A DNA stretch of 64,000 bases, from contig CAJNDS010000013.1 of the NCBI GenBank assembly GCA_905221605.1, positions 124,001-188,000 on the forward strand, written 5' to 3'. Below the pieces are notes generated by a model. It saw only the letters and a list, made by a program, of their open reading frames with translations. It searched no databases and had not been told where the DNA came from. Of the stretch, positions 52,602 to 63,942 are shown piece by piece (within the stretch, counting starts at the first letter, position 1; every line of letters starts with the position of its first letter). A program made the position numbers and the translations under genes. The DNA is from Symbiodinium natans (taxonomy: Eukaryota > Sar > Dinophyceae > Suessiales > Symbiodiniaceae).

Positions 52602-52889
52602 TGATGAAGTGAGATTCAGCTGACAGCAAGCTCACCCATGTCCGAGGCCGTTTGAAGGGCCCAACATGCAGAAAGCCGAACGTGCCAAGCCCATGAAAGC
52701 CATGAAGGCCATGAAGGCGATGAAGGCATGAAAAGGCGAAGCTGCATAACAACTCGCAATGTATAGCAGGCATAGCTACAGTGACATGTGCTCCTGAGAA
52801 AAGACTTGTCGCGACTCGTGTCGCATTCGTTGTGCCATGGCCCTGCAATCCTCCGATGACATTCATAACCTCCGGCCCCCAACCGGACA
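52602..52889 (+). repeat. 3' LTR
   Basis: 288 bp, same ends as the 5' LTR, one substitution in 288 positions. Followed by the target duplication GATTC. Confidence 0.92.
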
Positions 52890-52894
52890 GATTC
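52890..52894. repeat. Target site duplication, right copy (GATTC)
   Basis: Partner of 43340-43344; marks the right insertion boundary. Confidence 0.85.
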
Positions 52895-53344
52895 ATAGAA
52901 GTTTGTGTGAGGCTTTCTGCAGGGAGCCACTTGTTGGGAAACCCACATATCAGGGGGCCGTAAAACAAACTTAACCCCTCAGCGACTCAAAGCAGATTTC
53001 CAGGTGCTCACTATGCTCCCCGGGCTCCTATGCAAACCTGAAACCTTAAATCGCCCGAATCCCGAAAACCAGAAACAGCCCTACACGACTAAACCCTAAA
53101 CACTACACCCTGAACCCGACAACCCTAAACCCTAAACCGTAAGCCCTCAAGCCCCAAGCCGTAAACCACCTAAACGACCCTGGAAACCCAGCTCTTTTGA
53201 CCCACAAATGCCCCAGCAGACCATAAACCCCATAAACCCCCTAAACCCTAAGCGCCCTAAACCCTGATACCTAATCCCCCAACAACCCCATAAACCCGAT
53301 GAACCCTACAAACCCGTATCAAGCCTTTCAAACCCGCAAAGAGC
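52895..53344. other. Flank right of the transposon
   Basis: Unique sequence, then CCCTAAA-like variants from about 53090. On the minus strand a CTGCAG acceptor at 52918 is followed by KPHTNFYES across the insertion point, so the element could have hit an exon, but the joined reading soon enters repeat-like sequence and I do not call it. Confidence 0.3.
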
Positions 53345-53390
53345 CCTTATGCTGGAGCCAGGTCGCTGGGTCAGGGCTTGTGAAGGAGGC
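53345..53390 (-). CDS. Candidate exon
   Basis: GCCAAG acceptor, then ASFTSPDPATWLQHK, GC donor. Function unknown. Confidence 0.45.
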
Positions 53391-53764
53391 CTTGGCAAGG
53401 CTGGACTCACTTTGAACTGTGGGTTCATGGGCCTACAAGGGTTTATTAGGGTTTGTGGGTTTACTAGGGTTAATAGGGCTTATTAGGGTTGATTAAGGTT
53501 CGCAAGGGTTTAGGGTTTAGGCTTTAGGGTTTAGGGTATAGGGTGAGGGTGTGCCCACGCTAGCTATGGCATGAGGGGGACGGTTCTTGAGAACAACCCC
53601 CTTAACCCCATAATTCCTAACATCCTATCCCTTAAGCCCTAACCCTAAAACTCTAAAACCCTAACCCTAAACCCTAGGCCCGAAACCCTAAACCCTAAAC
53701 CCTAAACCCTAAACCCTAAACCCTAGGCCCGAAACCCTGACTCCTAGAGCCTGGAAGGGCCCTC

Positions 53765-53816
53765 AGGATTGAAGAGTTTCGGGTTCAAGGTCAACGTCGT
53801 CGGTGGCTGGTGCGGC
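53765..53816 (-). CDS. Candidate exon
   Basis: TTGCAG acceptor, then AAPATDDVDLEPETLQS, GA donor (CCT^GAGGG). Acidic. The phase does not join directly to 53345-53390, so another exon probably lies between. Confidence 0.45.
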
Positions 53817-54175
53817 CTGCAATTCGTGCAGGGTGTAGGGCTTGTTGGAATTGTATAGAATTCGGGTCGGGAGTGGGGAAGTGCTCCTATACAATTCCAA
53901 CTATCAGAATCTTTAGGGTTTAGGGTTTGAGGGTTCGGGGGTGTAGGGTGTAGGGCTTAGGGTTTAGGGTGCCCACTAGGTGTCCTACTAACTGATGCTA
54001 GCCAACCACCTGATGATCGTTCGGCTCCGGGCAGGTTTGGGGTTTGGGTTTGCCCGCTAGCCCTCACCCGTAAAACCCTCAAACCCTCAAGCCCCTGAAA
54101 CCCAACAACTTCTAACCAAACCCTAAACCCTGAACCCGAAACCCTAAACCCTAAGCCCAAGTAAGCCCTGAAAAC

Positions 54176-54640
54176 CCCTTCTCGGCACCAGGGTGCGCCG
54201 GCTCCTCGACCTTTCGCCGAGGTGTGGGCGGGCCTCGGACTAAGTCGAGACCCAAGAGAAACCTAGGAAGAATAAAGGGTTTAGGGCTTAGGGCTTAAGG
54301 TTTAGGAAGAAATAGGGTGCCATTCTTGGTTTCACGGGGCTTTCTGAGGGAACCCAAACCCCAAAAAAAATGTGGGCCGACTCTGGGTCATAGAAGTTCT
54401 TCTAGAGATAAGTCGGCCATGGAGGTATTAGTGTTTCGGGGTTTACGGCGGTTAGGGTTTAGGGTGGTGTAGAACTTATAGGATCGGGGGCTTAGGGCTT
54501 ATAGGGTTTAGAGTTTTAGGCCTGGTTTCGGGCTTTGTGGCCTCAACCCTAAACCCTAAACCCTAAACCCGAAACCCTAAACCCTAAACCCTAAACCCTA
54601 AACCCTCATTGGAAGTGTTGAGAGTTTTGGGGCTCCAGTG
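54176..54640 (-). CDS. Two phase-linked exons
   Basis: Exon 54604-54640 (TGAPKLSTLPMR, donor running into GTTTAGGG) joins in phase to 54176-54233 (ARPHLGERSRSRRTLVPRR, donor GTTTTC). Between them lies a degenerate B1-type element carrying telomere-like units. Function unknown. Confidence 0.45.
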
Positions 54641-54679
54641 CTGGCAGTTCTGCGCCGGGGGGGGGGGGGGGGGGGGGTC

Positions 54680-54825
54680 AGGGGGTTTAGGGTTTAGGGT
54701 TTAGGGTTTAGGGTTAGGTTTAGGGTTTAGGGTTTAGGGTTTAGGGTTTAGGGTTTAGGGTTTAGGGTTTAGGGTTTAAGGTTTAGGGTTTAGGGTTTAG
54801 GGTTTAGGGTTTAGGGTTTAGGGGG
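54680..54825 (+). repeat. Telomere-type array (TTTAGGG)n
   Basis: About twenty units directly after a 20-base G run (54658-54677). Confidence 0.9.
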
Positions 54826-55250
54826 GTTCCCCGAATATACTGTACCCGAAAGTAGTCTAATCCGGATGGCAGGAAGCCCGGAGAAAGTGCCCTGGTTTTC
54901 AGTTTAGGGCTTAGGGCTTAGATGCTTGCAAGCCGAAACCCTAAACCCCAAACCTTCTTTGGGGAATCTTCGGGTTTGGCCTCTTTCATTAACCCAGGCT
55001 GGTGCCTTAAAGACGCTCTGAACACGTGAGGTTCTCTTAATATATACGGCAGAGCAACCTATGACAATATACGCCATCGCCGTATGTAGGCCACTACTGT
55101 GGGTACTTGGGGGGCGTTAGGGTTGTAGGGTTTAGGGTTTAGGTTTAGGGTTTAGGGCTTAGGGCTTAGGGTTTAGGGTTTAGGGTTCAGGGTTCAGGGT
55201 TTAGGGTTTAGGGTTAAGGGTTTAGGACATGAGGGCCCTGGAGTTGGCAC

Positions 55251-55297
55251 TAAGGGAAGAGGATCCAGCAAGGGACCCAATGAACCCCGAAACGTAC
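55251..55297 (-). CDS. Candidate exon
   Basis: GGCACAG acceptor and GTGCC donor, 47 nt, reading VRFGVHWVPCWILFP in the phase that joins to 54604-54640. The plus strand is also open here (MRALELALREEDPARDPMNP), so strand is uncertain. Confidence 0.35.
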
Positions 55298-55607
55298 CTG
55301 TGCCTTTGTTCGCTTAGGGTTTAGGGTTTAGGGTTTTGGGTTTGGGGCTTAGGATTTAGGGTTTAGGGTTTGGGGTTTAGGCTACTTCAGTCAAAAAGGG
55401 AACCGAATTTAGGGGACTGCTCATGTAGATGACCCTAAACCCTAAACCCTAAACCGTAAACCCCAAACCCCAAACCCCAAACCAACCCTACCCCCAAAAC
55501 CCTGGACCCTAAACCCTTGGAGTTGTAGGGCTTATGGAGTTTTCGTGTTTCGGACCAACGGTATCAGAATTTTGGTGACATTCGTCACCTTGCCCCGGAG
55601 AAGGGAC

Positions 55608-55724
55608 CCTCCTTCAGGAGACCGGCGCGTGGGACACGGCTCTGCGGCATCGGCTATGCCTCGTGCCGGCAGGTGCTGCCACATGCCAACAATGGCCCCG
55701 GCAAAGGCCACCACTCCCACCCAG
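55608..55724 (-). CDS. Candidate exon encoding a membrane helix
   Basis: TTCTCCAG acceptor, then WVGVVAFAGAIVGMWQHLPA and 18 more residues; donor GTCCC or a nearby GA site. One hydrophobic helix followed by a charged segment. An open stretch continues to about 55790 upstream. Confidence 0.5.
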
Positions 55725-56229
55725 CTGGAGAATTGGGCACCGGTGGACAGTGATCATGCACAGAGTGTGGGCAGGCCGCAGCTGCTGCTACCTTGCAACC
55801 CTGAACCCTAGATCTAGAGATCTAGAGTCTAGAGTAGCAAGGGCCATCGTCGCACTCACCTACTTCATGCCACAAGTGCTCATGGTACGAAAACACTTGA
55901 TAGCAAGATCCTGGAAAGGACTCTGTACGCTATAGATGCAGCAGTAATCTTCCACAACCTAAACCCCCATACCCAAACCTCAACCCCAAATATTCACCAT
56001 CAATGTGCCCAGAGCCTGAACCCTAAACCCATAGCTTCTCTGGCTGCCCCTGCTAATCCTCTGAACAAGTTCTTCCCAGATGAGATGCCATGGCTTAGAC
56101 GTCGGGTTGCCCAGAAACCCTAAACCCTAAACAGTAAACCCTAAACCCTAAACCCTAAGCCCTAAACCCGCTTCAGTAGGGTTTAGGGTTTATAAACCCT
56201 AAACCCTACTCAAGCCTGCAATTATAGAC

Positions 56230-56286
56230 AAGTAGGGAGCCAGGCTGTCTGCAGGTGGCTCCCGGTGAAGTTGTTGCGATCGGCCA
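56230..56286 (-). CDS. Candidate exon
   Basis: TGTCGAG acceptor, reading ADRNNFTGSHLQTAWLPT, donor GTCTATAA. A perfect telomere-repeat hairpin (56176-56210) lies just inside the following intron. Confidence 0.5.
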
Positions 56287-56348
56287 CTCGACATCACGCC
56301 TCGCCATGACAAAGTGGAGGACGTTGGGATGGCTCCGAGTTCTTTCAC

Positions 56349-56530
56349 AAGCGTTTAGGGTTTCGGGTTTAGGGTTTAGGGGTTTAGGGGTTTAGGGGTT
56401 TAGGGGTTTAGGGGTTTAGGGGTTTAGGGGTTTAGGGGTTTAGGGGTTTAGGGGTTTAGGGGTTTAGGGTTCAGGGTTCAGGGTTTAGGGTTTAGGGTTT
56501 CGGGTTTAGGGTTTAGGGGTTAAGTTTAGG
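56349..56530 (+). repeat. 8-bp variant array (TTTAGGGG)n
   Basis: About fourteen TTTAGGGG units in the middle of ordinary TTTAGGG units. Confidence 0.9.
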
Positions 56531-56954
56531 GGTTAGGGGTTTACGGTTTCACAAGCGTGCCAGGGTTTCTTGTAGCAAGCCCTCGACTTCAACGTGGCCA
56601 TGTCGAGATGGCTTCTTGCAATTAGGGTCCTTATAGGGGGGGGGGGGGGTCGTGGGGTAGGTACCTCGAAAACTTAAAGAAGCTTAGGGAACCTTGCAGA
56701 GTAGTGGGGGGTGGTAGGGGACCTTGGGTTACAAACCCGTCTTGACCCCCCCCCCCCCCCCCCCCCCCTCCCCAAAACCCTGAACCCTAGCTCGGCGTCG
56801 CTTCAGGGCTCGACACCAGGGGGGCGTTGGGAGAACTGTGGTTCGCCCAGGACCATAACGTACATCTAGGTTTTGGGGCTGAGGGCCTTGCGGCTTGGGC
56901 TTTGGGTTTAGGGCTAACCCCGCAGAAGGCTCCCAGCGCATGGTTTACGGTATA

Positions 56955-57072
56955 CTTACCCAAAGGATCCATGTACCTATATGGTATATACTTGGGCCTT
57001 AAAGGGGTTCCTCTATAGTAGCTTTAGGGCCCAAGAATATACTATATAGGTACATAGATCCTTTGGGTTAAG
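56955..57072. repeat. Hairpin element family C
   Basis: Arms CCCAAAGGATCCATGTACC and GGTACATAGATCCTTTGGG; same core as 37755-37866. Confidence 0.75.
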
Positions 57073-57228
57073 CATGCCATGAGTATATGGAGATAAAGCT
57101 ACATGGCTCCTCTATCTCATAGCGGTTCTTCTCCACCATGCCAGAGAGTTGGCGTGCGATGTGCCAACGAAGTGACACGCCTCCCTCATGCTCACCCAAC
57201 CCTAAACCCTAAACCCTAAACCCTAAAC

Positions 57229-57320
57229 CCTAATTTTCAGGAGAGAGTCGCGGGCACAGTTCCTGCTCCTACGCCAAATCATGCCAAATCCACACTCCAC
57301 AGTTTGTGAAGAGGAGGAGC
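57229..57320 (-). CDS. Candidate Cys-containing exon
   Basis: GGGCGAG acceptor, reading SSSSQTVECGFGMIWRRSRN and ten more residues, donor running into GTTTAGGG. The plus strand is also open, so strand rests on the neighbours. Confidence 0.45.
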
Positions 57321-58179
57321 CTCGCCCAACCATGCCTGTCCTGCCCATCCGAGTGGCGTAGAAGTTAGGATAGTTTTTGGTCAATGCGACCTTTGAATCC
57401 CCTGACCCCTAATTCGTAGGACCCCAAACCGATTTTTCAGGTACCGAACACGGCACCATAGCTGAAAGAACTACCCCTCCAAGCCCGAACATCGTTTGAA
57501 GAGCCTACCCCTGAACTCCATGTCCAAAACCCCTGAAACGCCTGAAACCCCTAAACCCTAAACCCTAACCCCTGAGCTCAGAGCTCAGAACCCCCTATAG
57601 AGCCACTACAACCCAAGATCCTCTGTTGATGAGGGTTTGGAGTTTAAGGTTTGGGGTCTAGGGTGAACCCAAAACACGAAAAGAAACTAAAGCCCGCCAT
57701 CCGACAAAACTAAACCAGACCCTACAAGCAATGAAGCTCTCTAAGAACAAACCCGAAGTCGCAAGCCCAAAGCCCCTCAATACTGCAAGCCCAACCCAAA
57801 TCAAAACCAGCCCATGCATTGTGGGTTCCACTTTGCCTTCCGGCACGGAGCGTCGGACCTGCGAAAGGAAGTGAGGGTTGATTTAATTAGGCTCTAAACC
57901 CTAAACCCTAAACCCCAAACCCTGAACCCTGAACCCTGAACCCCAAACCCTAAACCCTAAACCCTAAACCCTAAACCCTAAACTCTAAACCCTAAACCCT
58001 AAACCCTAAACTCTAAACCCTAAACCCTAAACCCAAGGGTTTTGGGACTGGAAGTCCAGAGCCATTGGCACTGGACAAACCCTAAGCTCTATACCTTGAA
58101 GGCACTGCGGACCTGTAGAGTCTTCGACCATCCCAATAGCTATCCATAAGCACATACATTTACATATATACATATATAC

Positions 58180-58216
<37 letters not shown>

Positions 58217-58577
58217 CCTCTATATATATATATATATATATGTGTACTCTGATTATCATTATACGTATAACTACATATCTTTAAGAACATTTCGAATGTG
58301 GGGGTGGACCATACACCCTGCCCTAGACCCTAAGTACCCTGAGGGTGCATAAACCTTTACAGGCAGAAACAGTGCAAGAGCCTGCTGGAGCGCTATGTGT
58401 CTTGGTATTGTGTCTCGTGGGCTTACATTAATGTTACTATTGGCTCACGGGGCTAATCATATTAGTACTGAGCGAAGCGATCATGCGAAATTAGTCTTAA
58501 TACTGGGGGTTTTCGGTGCATAAATGCAGCATGGTCCCCTTTCTTCGCTTGATTGTCGTGCGGCCTTTCACTCCTTA

Positions 58578-59227
58578 TCACACCAACCTCAAAAAAAAGC
58601 TTACGACATCTCCCTCGATTATTTGGATTCTCTGTGGCCTTTGGGATTCTCTCCAACTGCCCCTCTGAATACACCACCTATAACTAGGTTGCCCAGTAAC
58701 CTAGGATTAAAAAGGGTGCCCTTTTTGCTTAAAGGGGTTTATAGGGTATCTAGAGCCCCAAAAAAGGGAATAAGGGCACTACTGGGCATCCTAGATAAAG
58801 GGGCTCTTTTTTGGACGGGGTTCTTGGCGGCTCACTCATGATTATTCGTGCGTGAATCCGGAAACCCCAGAAAGAAGCTCCTGCGCCCTAAACCCTAAAC
58901 CCTAAACCCTAAACCCCAAACCCCAAACCCCAAACCCTACACTCAAAGGAGCCTGGCGGGCGGCAGGAATCTTGAGCGATTGTGTCGATTGGATGAGCGG
59001 CCTGCCCAGCTTTACGGTTCGAGGTTCCGGGTTTCAGGTGCAGGGTTTGTGTTCAGGGTTTGGGGTTGAGGGTTTAGGGTTTGGGGTTTAGGGTTTAAGG
59101 TTTCGGGTTTAGGATTTAGGGGCTCTTTACACGGGTACTTCTCGACATGTGGGGGGGGGGGTTCCTCCAACATACGAGAGTCCGTACTACAGGAACCCCC
59201 TAAAAAAGGGTATCCCCATCTTGGGTG

Positions 59228-59264
<37 letters not shown>

Positions 59265-59406
59265 ATATCTACAAGGTAAATCTCCCAAGGAACAAGCAGG
59301 TAGGGCTGCAAAGCCTCAACCCATAACCGTAAACCCTAAACCCTGGGACCGGTCTTGGGGTTGTGGGCTGTTTCTTCTTCACTGGACTCCAAGCGGGAGC
59401 CGTGGG
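58578..59406 (-). CDS. Four phase-linked exons around an introner
   Basis: Exons 59342-59406 (PTAPAWSPVKKKQPTTPRPV), 58943-59001 (PLIQSTQSLKIPAARQAPL), 58791-58830 (AKNPVQKRAPLS) and 58578-58683 (YRWCIQRGSWRESQRPQRIQ onward, open to a TGA at 58578; GT donors exist earlier) keep one frame. The intron between the last two, 58684-58790, is a whole B1 inverted-repeat element with GA at its 5' end and AG at its 3' end. Basic and proline-rich; no family recognised. Confidence 0.5.
58684..58794. repeat. Introner-like element family B1
   Basis: Exactly separates two in-phase exons on the minus strand (58791-58830 and 58578-58683). Sense ends are CTAG^GATGCCCAG and AACCTAG^T, a GA-AG intron of 107 nt. 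Confidence 0.7.
59229..59262 (+). repeat. Uninterrupted C34 run
   Basis: Longest pure homopolymer of the window. Others: G20 at 54658-54677 and long C runs near 56747 and 20733; shorter G runs occur near 16326, 22674, 25140 and 37133. Confidence 0.9.
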
Positions 59407-59423
59407 CTGCGCCCCTCGCTTAG

Positions 59424-59580
59424 GGTTTAGGGTTTAGGGTTTAGGGTTTAGGGTTTAGGGTTTAGGGTTTAGGGTTTAGGGTTTAGGGTTTAGGGTTTAG
59501 GGTTTAGGGTTTAGGGTATAGGGTTTCGGGTTTAGGGTTTAGAGTTTAGAGTTTAGGGTTTAGGGGGGGGGGGTTTAGGG
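59424..59580 (+). repeat. Telomere-type array (TTTAGGG)n
   Basis: About thirteen perfect units, then degenerate ones. Confidence 0.9.
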
Positions 59581-60242
59581 TTAGGGTATAGGGTTCAGGG
59601 TTTGGCGTTTAGGAATTGGCGCTCCGGGTTTAGTGGCTATAGGGCTTGGTGTTCAAGAAGGGATTTGGGGGTTTAGGGCTAACCCTGAAGCTAAGCAAGG
59701 AACCATCACCTGCCAGTATCTCTGCGGTGAAGGAAGTACTACATGCACAGCTGTCGAAACGACTAGGATAAACCCTAAACCCTAAACCCTAAACCCTAAA
59801 CCCTAAACCCTAAACCCTAAATGCTTAAGAAGCTCAACAGAAGCATCGCCCCGAAGTTGCAGTCACGTTTACAGTGGCCTAGGCACCCAAGCTGGCTCAA
59901 AACGCTCCGGCAAATGTTCCCACTGGAAGGCTTGTTAGAAACCGATCTTAAACCCAATCAGAGAACACATGCAATGTCCAAGGGGCCTGCCTAGATACGT
60001 TAGAGAAGCAACCCCATACTACGCCACAAAGGCCGAACTAGCATTTAGGGTATGGGGATTAAGTCTCCTAAAACCTTTAAACCCTGTGAAGCCCCAGAAA
60101 GCCTACAACGCCCCGCCCTAAATCCCAGAGGGCTGAAGGCTTCAACTCCCTGCCCACAAAACGCACTGAGCCCTACGTGCGAACGTGATTCTTAAGAACC
60201 CTAGAAGCTTGGTTTAGGGCCTAGGTTTAGGTTCAGGGCCGG

Positions 60243-60533
60243 TTGAGGTGCATAGCTCAACACACCACCATTTGGGCCACAAGCCGCGCGACGAAGCCAC
60301 GGGAAACCGCTCCAATTTGCAATGGGGACACTTGCTTCGTGAACGACTTTCAGGACTTTTCTCCAGGTGAAGAGGCCCTCGACATTTTTGTTGTTTCATC
60401 ATCTCTGCATCGGCGGCGAAAGAGACCAAGGCTGACCCAGTGTTCGAACCAGACGCCAAAGAAGGCACATGGTCAGCAGCCAATGCTTAAGCTACAGACA
60501 CCTATACCCAAGAGCCACGAAACCACCAAATAA
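60243..60533 (-). CDS. Candidate exon region, strand uncertain
   Basis: A 290-nt island without telomere repeats. Minus strand contains KCPHCKLERFPVASSRGLWP; plus strand contains CFVNDFQDFSPGEEALDIFV. Either may be coding. Ends not placed. Confidence 0.3.
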
Positions 60534-61191
60534 ACCCTAAACCCCAAACCCTAAACCCGAAACCCGAAACCCTAAACCCTCAGACCCAGCCTGGGTGAGG
60601 AACCCCGAGACAGGCTCCTGCACAATGAGTCTCTTGGCGATTCGCGTGGGGACAACAGGCCCAGCGGTCGGGCTTCTAAGTTTTTGCAGTTCGGCAGTTC
60701 GGCTCTAGCTTTCAGGAAATCATCCGAGATCTGCAAGGCGGACGCGGTTTCGGGTTTAGGGTTAGGGTTTAGGTTTAGGGTTTCAAGGCCCTAGGTACCT
60801 TAGCTAGGTCAGAACGAAGACGTGTGCACATATGTATAAAGAGAAATATGCATTCCTCAATCAAGCAGTTTAGACTCAACCTTGAACCACAAACCCTACA
60901 CCCCTAAACCCTCAAGGCCTTAAATCCTAAACCGTTAGACCGCAAAAACCCCAAATCCTAAACCCCTGAAGCCCTCAAAATCCTTAAGCCCCTAAACCCT
61001 GAATCCCTAAACCCCCTAGCCCTTAAGCCCCTAAACCTTAGATCCTAAATCCTGAACCGTTGGACCACAAAACCCTAAATCCTAACACCGAAACCCCTGA
61101 ACCCCCTTTAAACCCTTAGACACCTAGACCCTAAATCCTAAACCCGAAAAAGCCCTAAACCCTAAACCTGAAACCCTAAACCCGCAAAAGC

Positions 61192-61245
61192 CCTGCGATC
61201 ACAAGGGGTCCTGGGCCGGCCACCACGTCCGCGACAGGGCCCAAC
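61192..61245 (-). CDS. Candidate exon
   Basis: GGCCAG acceptor, VGPCRGRGGRPRTPCDR, GC donor followed by TTTTGCGGGTTTAGGG. Flanked by CCCTAAA on the left and TTTAGGG on the right, the usual exon setting here. Confidence 0.45.
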
Positions 61246-62587
61246 CTGGCCGGGTTTAGGGCTGGCAAGCTTGCGTCTTTCTTAGTGGGACAAGATAGGC
61301 CGGAACCTGTACCAACACCTTGCCGGAACACGAGGCAAAACCGGAACGCCCATGTAGGCTGACCTAATCCATGGGCCCCTTCTCGGGTCGTAAGCTACAA
61401 GAAGTACTGCAACAAAGGCCCCCAAAAAACCTTCAACCACTCCGCCAGCCTGGTTCTTTGGCATACTAGTTTAAGGTTAATAGACATATATAAGGCAACC
61501 TTGAGGCGTAAAAGAATGAAAGAAAACAAAAGAAAGGCATAAGGAAAGAAAGAAGGAAGAAGGAAAGAAAGACAGAAAGAAGCAGCGTTTGGTGCAAAAC
61601 TTCTTTCTGTAGGTCTGTAGGTCTTCTGGGACTTCGGGTTTAGGGGCTCAGGGGTTCTTCTGATGATTTTCCAGGCAAACCAACTCCAAAAACAAGAGCC
61701 GAGAGAGTCCTAAACTCCTAAACCCTAAACCCTAAAACCCTGCACTCAGGGGGCAAGGGACTCGAAGGAAAGCTTGGCAAATCGATGTCGATCTCAAAAC
61801 CAAAAGGGTGTAGGGCTTAGGGTGTAGGGTTTAGACGCAGCCCCCGACGACAAGGGTTTAAGGTTGGTTCTGAGGATTTTGGGTCGAGGGTTTAGGGTTT
61901 AGGATTTAGGGTTTACACGCGAAACCCTAACCATAGTTCCTAAATCCTAAACCCTAAACCCCAACTAGGTTCCAGACTAAGCATAAGTGCACTCGTTTTG
62001 CAAGGGACTACAACTTGGCCCATAAGCCCAAAACTCCAACCTGAATGCCAAAAAAAAACGGCCCGCAGATAGAAGTTTAAAAACCATAGATAGACACAGA
62101 CAGGGTTTAAGGTGTAGGGCTGAAGCACGATGTAGGGCTGAAGCACTATACCTTGACCCTGTGGAGCCTACTGCTTTGGGCACGTGACCTCTAAAAGCTC
62201 ATCGCCCCAAAATGATAGGTTCCGACAACCCTGAACCTAGACCCTAAACCCTAAAACCTAAACCCTAAACCCTAAACCCTAAACCCTAAACCCTAAACCC
62301 TAAACCCTAGCCCTAAACCCTAAACCCTAAACCCTTGAACACTAGAGAAACGCAAGCTTGAATCGGACAGGCAGCGTCTCTGATCTCTTGGGTCCAAAAA
62401 TAGGCCCGAAGCTTGGAGGTTTAGGGTTTAGGGTTTAGGGTTTAGGGTTTAGGGTTCAGGGTTCAGGGTTTAGGGCTAGGGTTTAGGGTTTAGGGTTTAG
62501 GGCTAGGGTTTAGGGTTTAGGGTTTGGGGTTTAGGGTTGAGGGTTTAGGGTTTAGGGAACCCAGAACAGAGAAGCCGTAAACAGGAC
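61246..62587. other. Stretch without a supported exon
   Basis: Unique sequence at 61260-61480, a purine-rich GAAA/GGAA tract at 61510-61585, scattered heptamer variants, then telomere arrays at 62240-62335 and 62418-62560. I see no convincing gene. Confidence 0.4.
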
Positions 62588-62653
62588 GCCCCAAAGTTCG
62601 CCACAGGCCACCAGCTCCTGTGTGCGCGAGGCTGACATCATCTTCACGCCAAC
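62588..62653 (-). CDS. Candidate exon
   Basis: TCCGAG acceptor, VGVKMMSASRTQELVACGEL, GTCCTG donor. The plus strand also offers an exon-like reading (CCACAG acceptor, ATSSCVREADIIFTPTSDCC), so strand is not certain. Confidence 0.4.
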
Positions 62654-63083
62654 CTCGGACTGCTGTGCCCCCGAACTTAGGGTTTAGGGTTTAGGATTTA
62701 GGGATGTTGCCCCTTATGCTGTGACCTTCGGTCCAAAAGTTAGATGCCTCAATCCCCACGCCACCCCAAAAGGCGCGGGAAGCTGCAAGCCGAATCCAAA
62801 AGCACCCTTTACTTCTTAGGGTAGTTGCATGGTCCTTAACGTGGGCCCTGGATTGGGGAACCCTTGCATACCCGTTACATACCCCATGAAACCCACGGGG
62901 ACATACTTCAGCACCTTTAAAGAAGATAAGGGACCATATTGAGGGACCACCTAACTTCCCTTAGAGTCTAAGAGTCCAACCCTAAGCGCTGAACCCCAAA
63001 CCTAAACCCTAGGCCCAAAACCCTAAACCCTTTACTAGGCCCCAAAGCAGCCTGGGTCCTCTAGAAAGTGCTTTACAGTACAC

Positions 63084-63195
63084 TGGGAGTCGGGCTCTTC
63101 TCCACGGCAGGTCGTGAAGCGCTACGGCATTCGAGGGGCTCTCTGCCCTGTGCCCTGAAGAGGTTGGGGCTGTGGGCTGCGGGGCCAAACCCCCG
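63084..63195 (-). CDS. Candidate exon
   Basis: GGCAGCAG acceptor, RGFGPAAHSPNLFRAQGREP and 17 more residues, GTGTAC donor. One of the longer exons of this side. Confidence 0.45.
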
Positions 63196-63853
63196 CTGCT
63201 GCCCTGGGGCACCGATTGGGGGGTTGGTTGGGCTCAAACAGTGCTATGGCAAAAGAGCCCCGTGTCTCTCCCAAGTAGCAAGCATCCATGTGCACATGCT
63301 GCTTAAGGGTACTCGAAGCCCTAAACCCTACGTTCAATGCCGTGGTCCGCCACCCCAAAAGAGCAACCCCACCCCGGAATCTTCCCGGCGCCGGAAAAAG
63401 TTGGGCTCGAGCCGAAATTCAGCAAAGCGGATGCTAGCACAGGGTTTAGGGTTTAGGGTGTAGGGTTTAGGGTGCCACCACTTCGACAACCCACTCCTCA
63501 AAACCTTGCTGGTAGGCTCCTCGTGTGGTTTCTACAAAACCCAAAAGGTTAAAGTCCTAAGAGCCAGCCAGAAGAAAGCCAAGTGGTAGGGAATGAAGGA
63601 ATTAGGCACCCTGGTACCATATCCCTAAACCCTAAATATACCCTGAAATAGGCACCAGGTGCCAATATATCCCCCGACATAGACCCTCTAAGGGGTTAGA
63701 TAGGGTACCTTGTTCTATCATTCCCTACCCAAGGACCAATAGCCAAGTCCCTTCCCTAAAGCCTCAAGCCTAAACTTCGCATGAGAGTCCGCATGACCGA
63801 TTGCATAAACCCGGAACCCGAAACCCTAAAGCCCAAAGCCTAAACCCTAAAAC

Positions 63854-63908
63854 CGACCAGCTCAGCCCTGAGAAGGCGACACCCGCAGCCTCTCGCAGAA
63901 AAGGATCA
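63854..63908 (-). CDS. Candidate exon
   Basis: GGGCCAG acceptor, DPFLREAAGVAFSGLSWS, donor running into GTTTTAGGG. CCCTAAA left and TTTAGGG right. Confidence 0.45.
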
Positions 63909-63942
63909 CTGGCCCAGCCAGCCCTCAACTTTGAACCATTTG

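Larger units (their letters stand above)
43345..52889 (+). mobile_element. Complete Ty1/copia LTR retrotransposon
   Basis: A 9.5-kb element with 288-bp direct LTRs (TG...CA ends), 5-bp target duplications GATTC (43340-43344 and 52890-52894), a primer site directly after the 5' LTR and a purine-rich tract before the 3' LTR. Order of domains is Gag, zinc fingers, protease, integrase, oxygenase-like domain, reverse transcriptase, RNase H, then a C-terminal module; integrase before reverse transcriptase is the copia order. The LTRs differ at one base, so insertion is recent. It is antisense to the flanking host exons. Base composition lacks telomere repeats throughout, in sharp contrast to its surroundings. 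Confidence 0.93.
59407..61191. other. Mostly intronic repeat stretch
   Basis: Contains telomere arrays (59424-59580, 59770-59822), unique AT/GC-balanced sequence with a candidate exon region at 60243-60533, and degenerate CCCTAAA variants at 60890-61190. No other gene seen; a very short exon near 59708-59742 is possible. Confidence 0.4.

Noticed and set aside
52900-52948. Copia inserted into a coding exon reading KPHTNFYES
   Set aside because: The empty-site reading soon enters CCCTCAAC-type repeat; no phase link to neighbouring exons was found.
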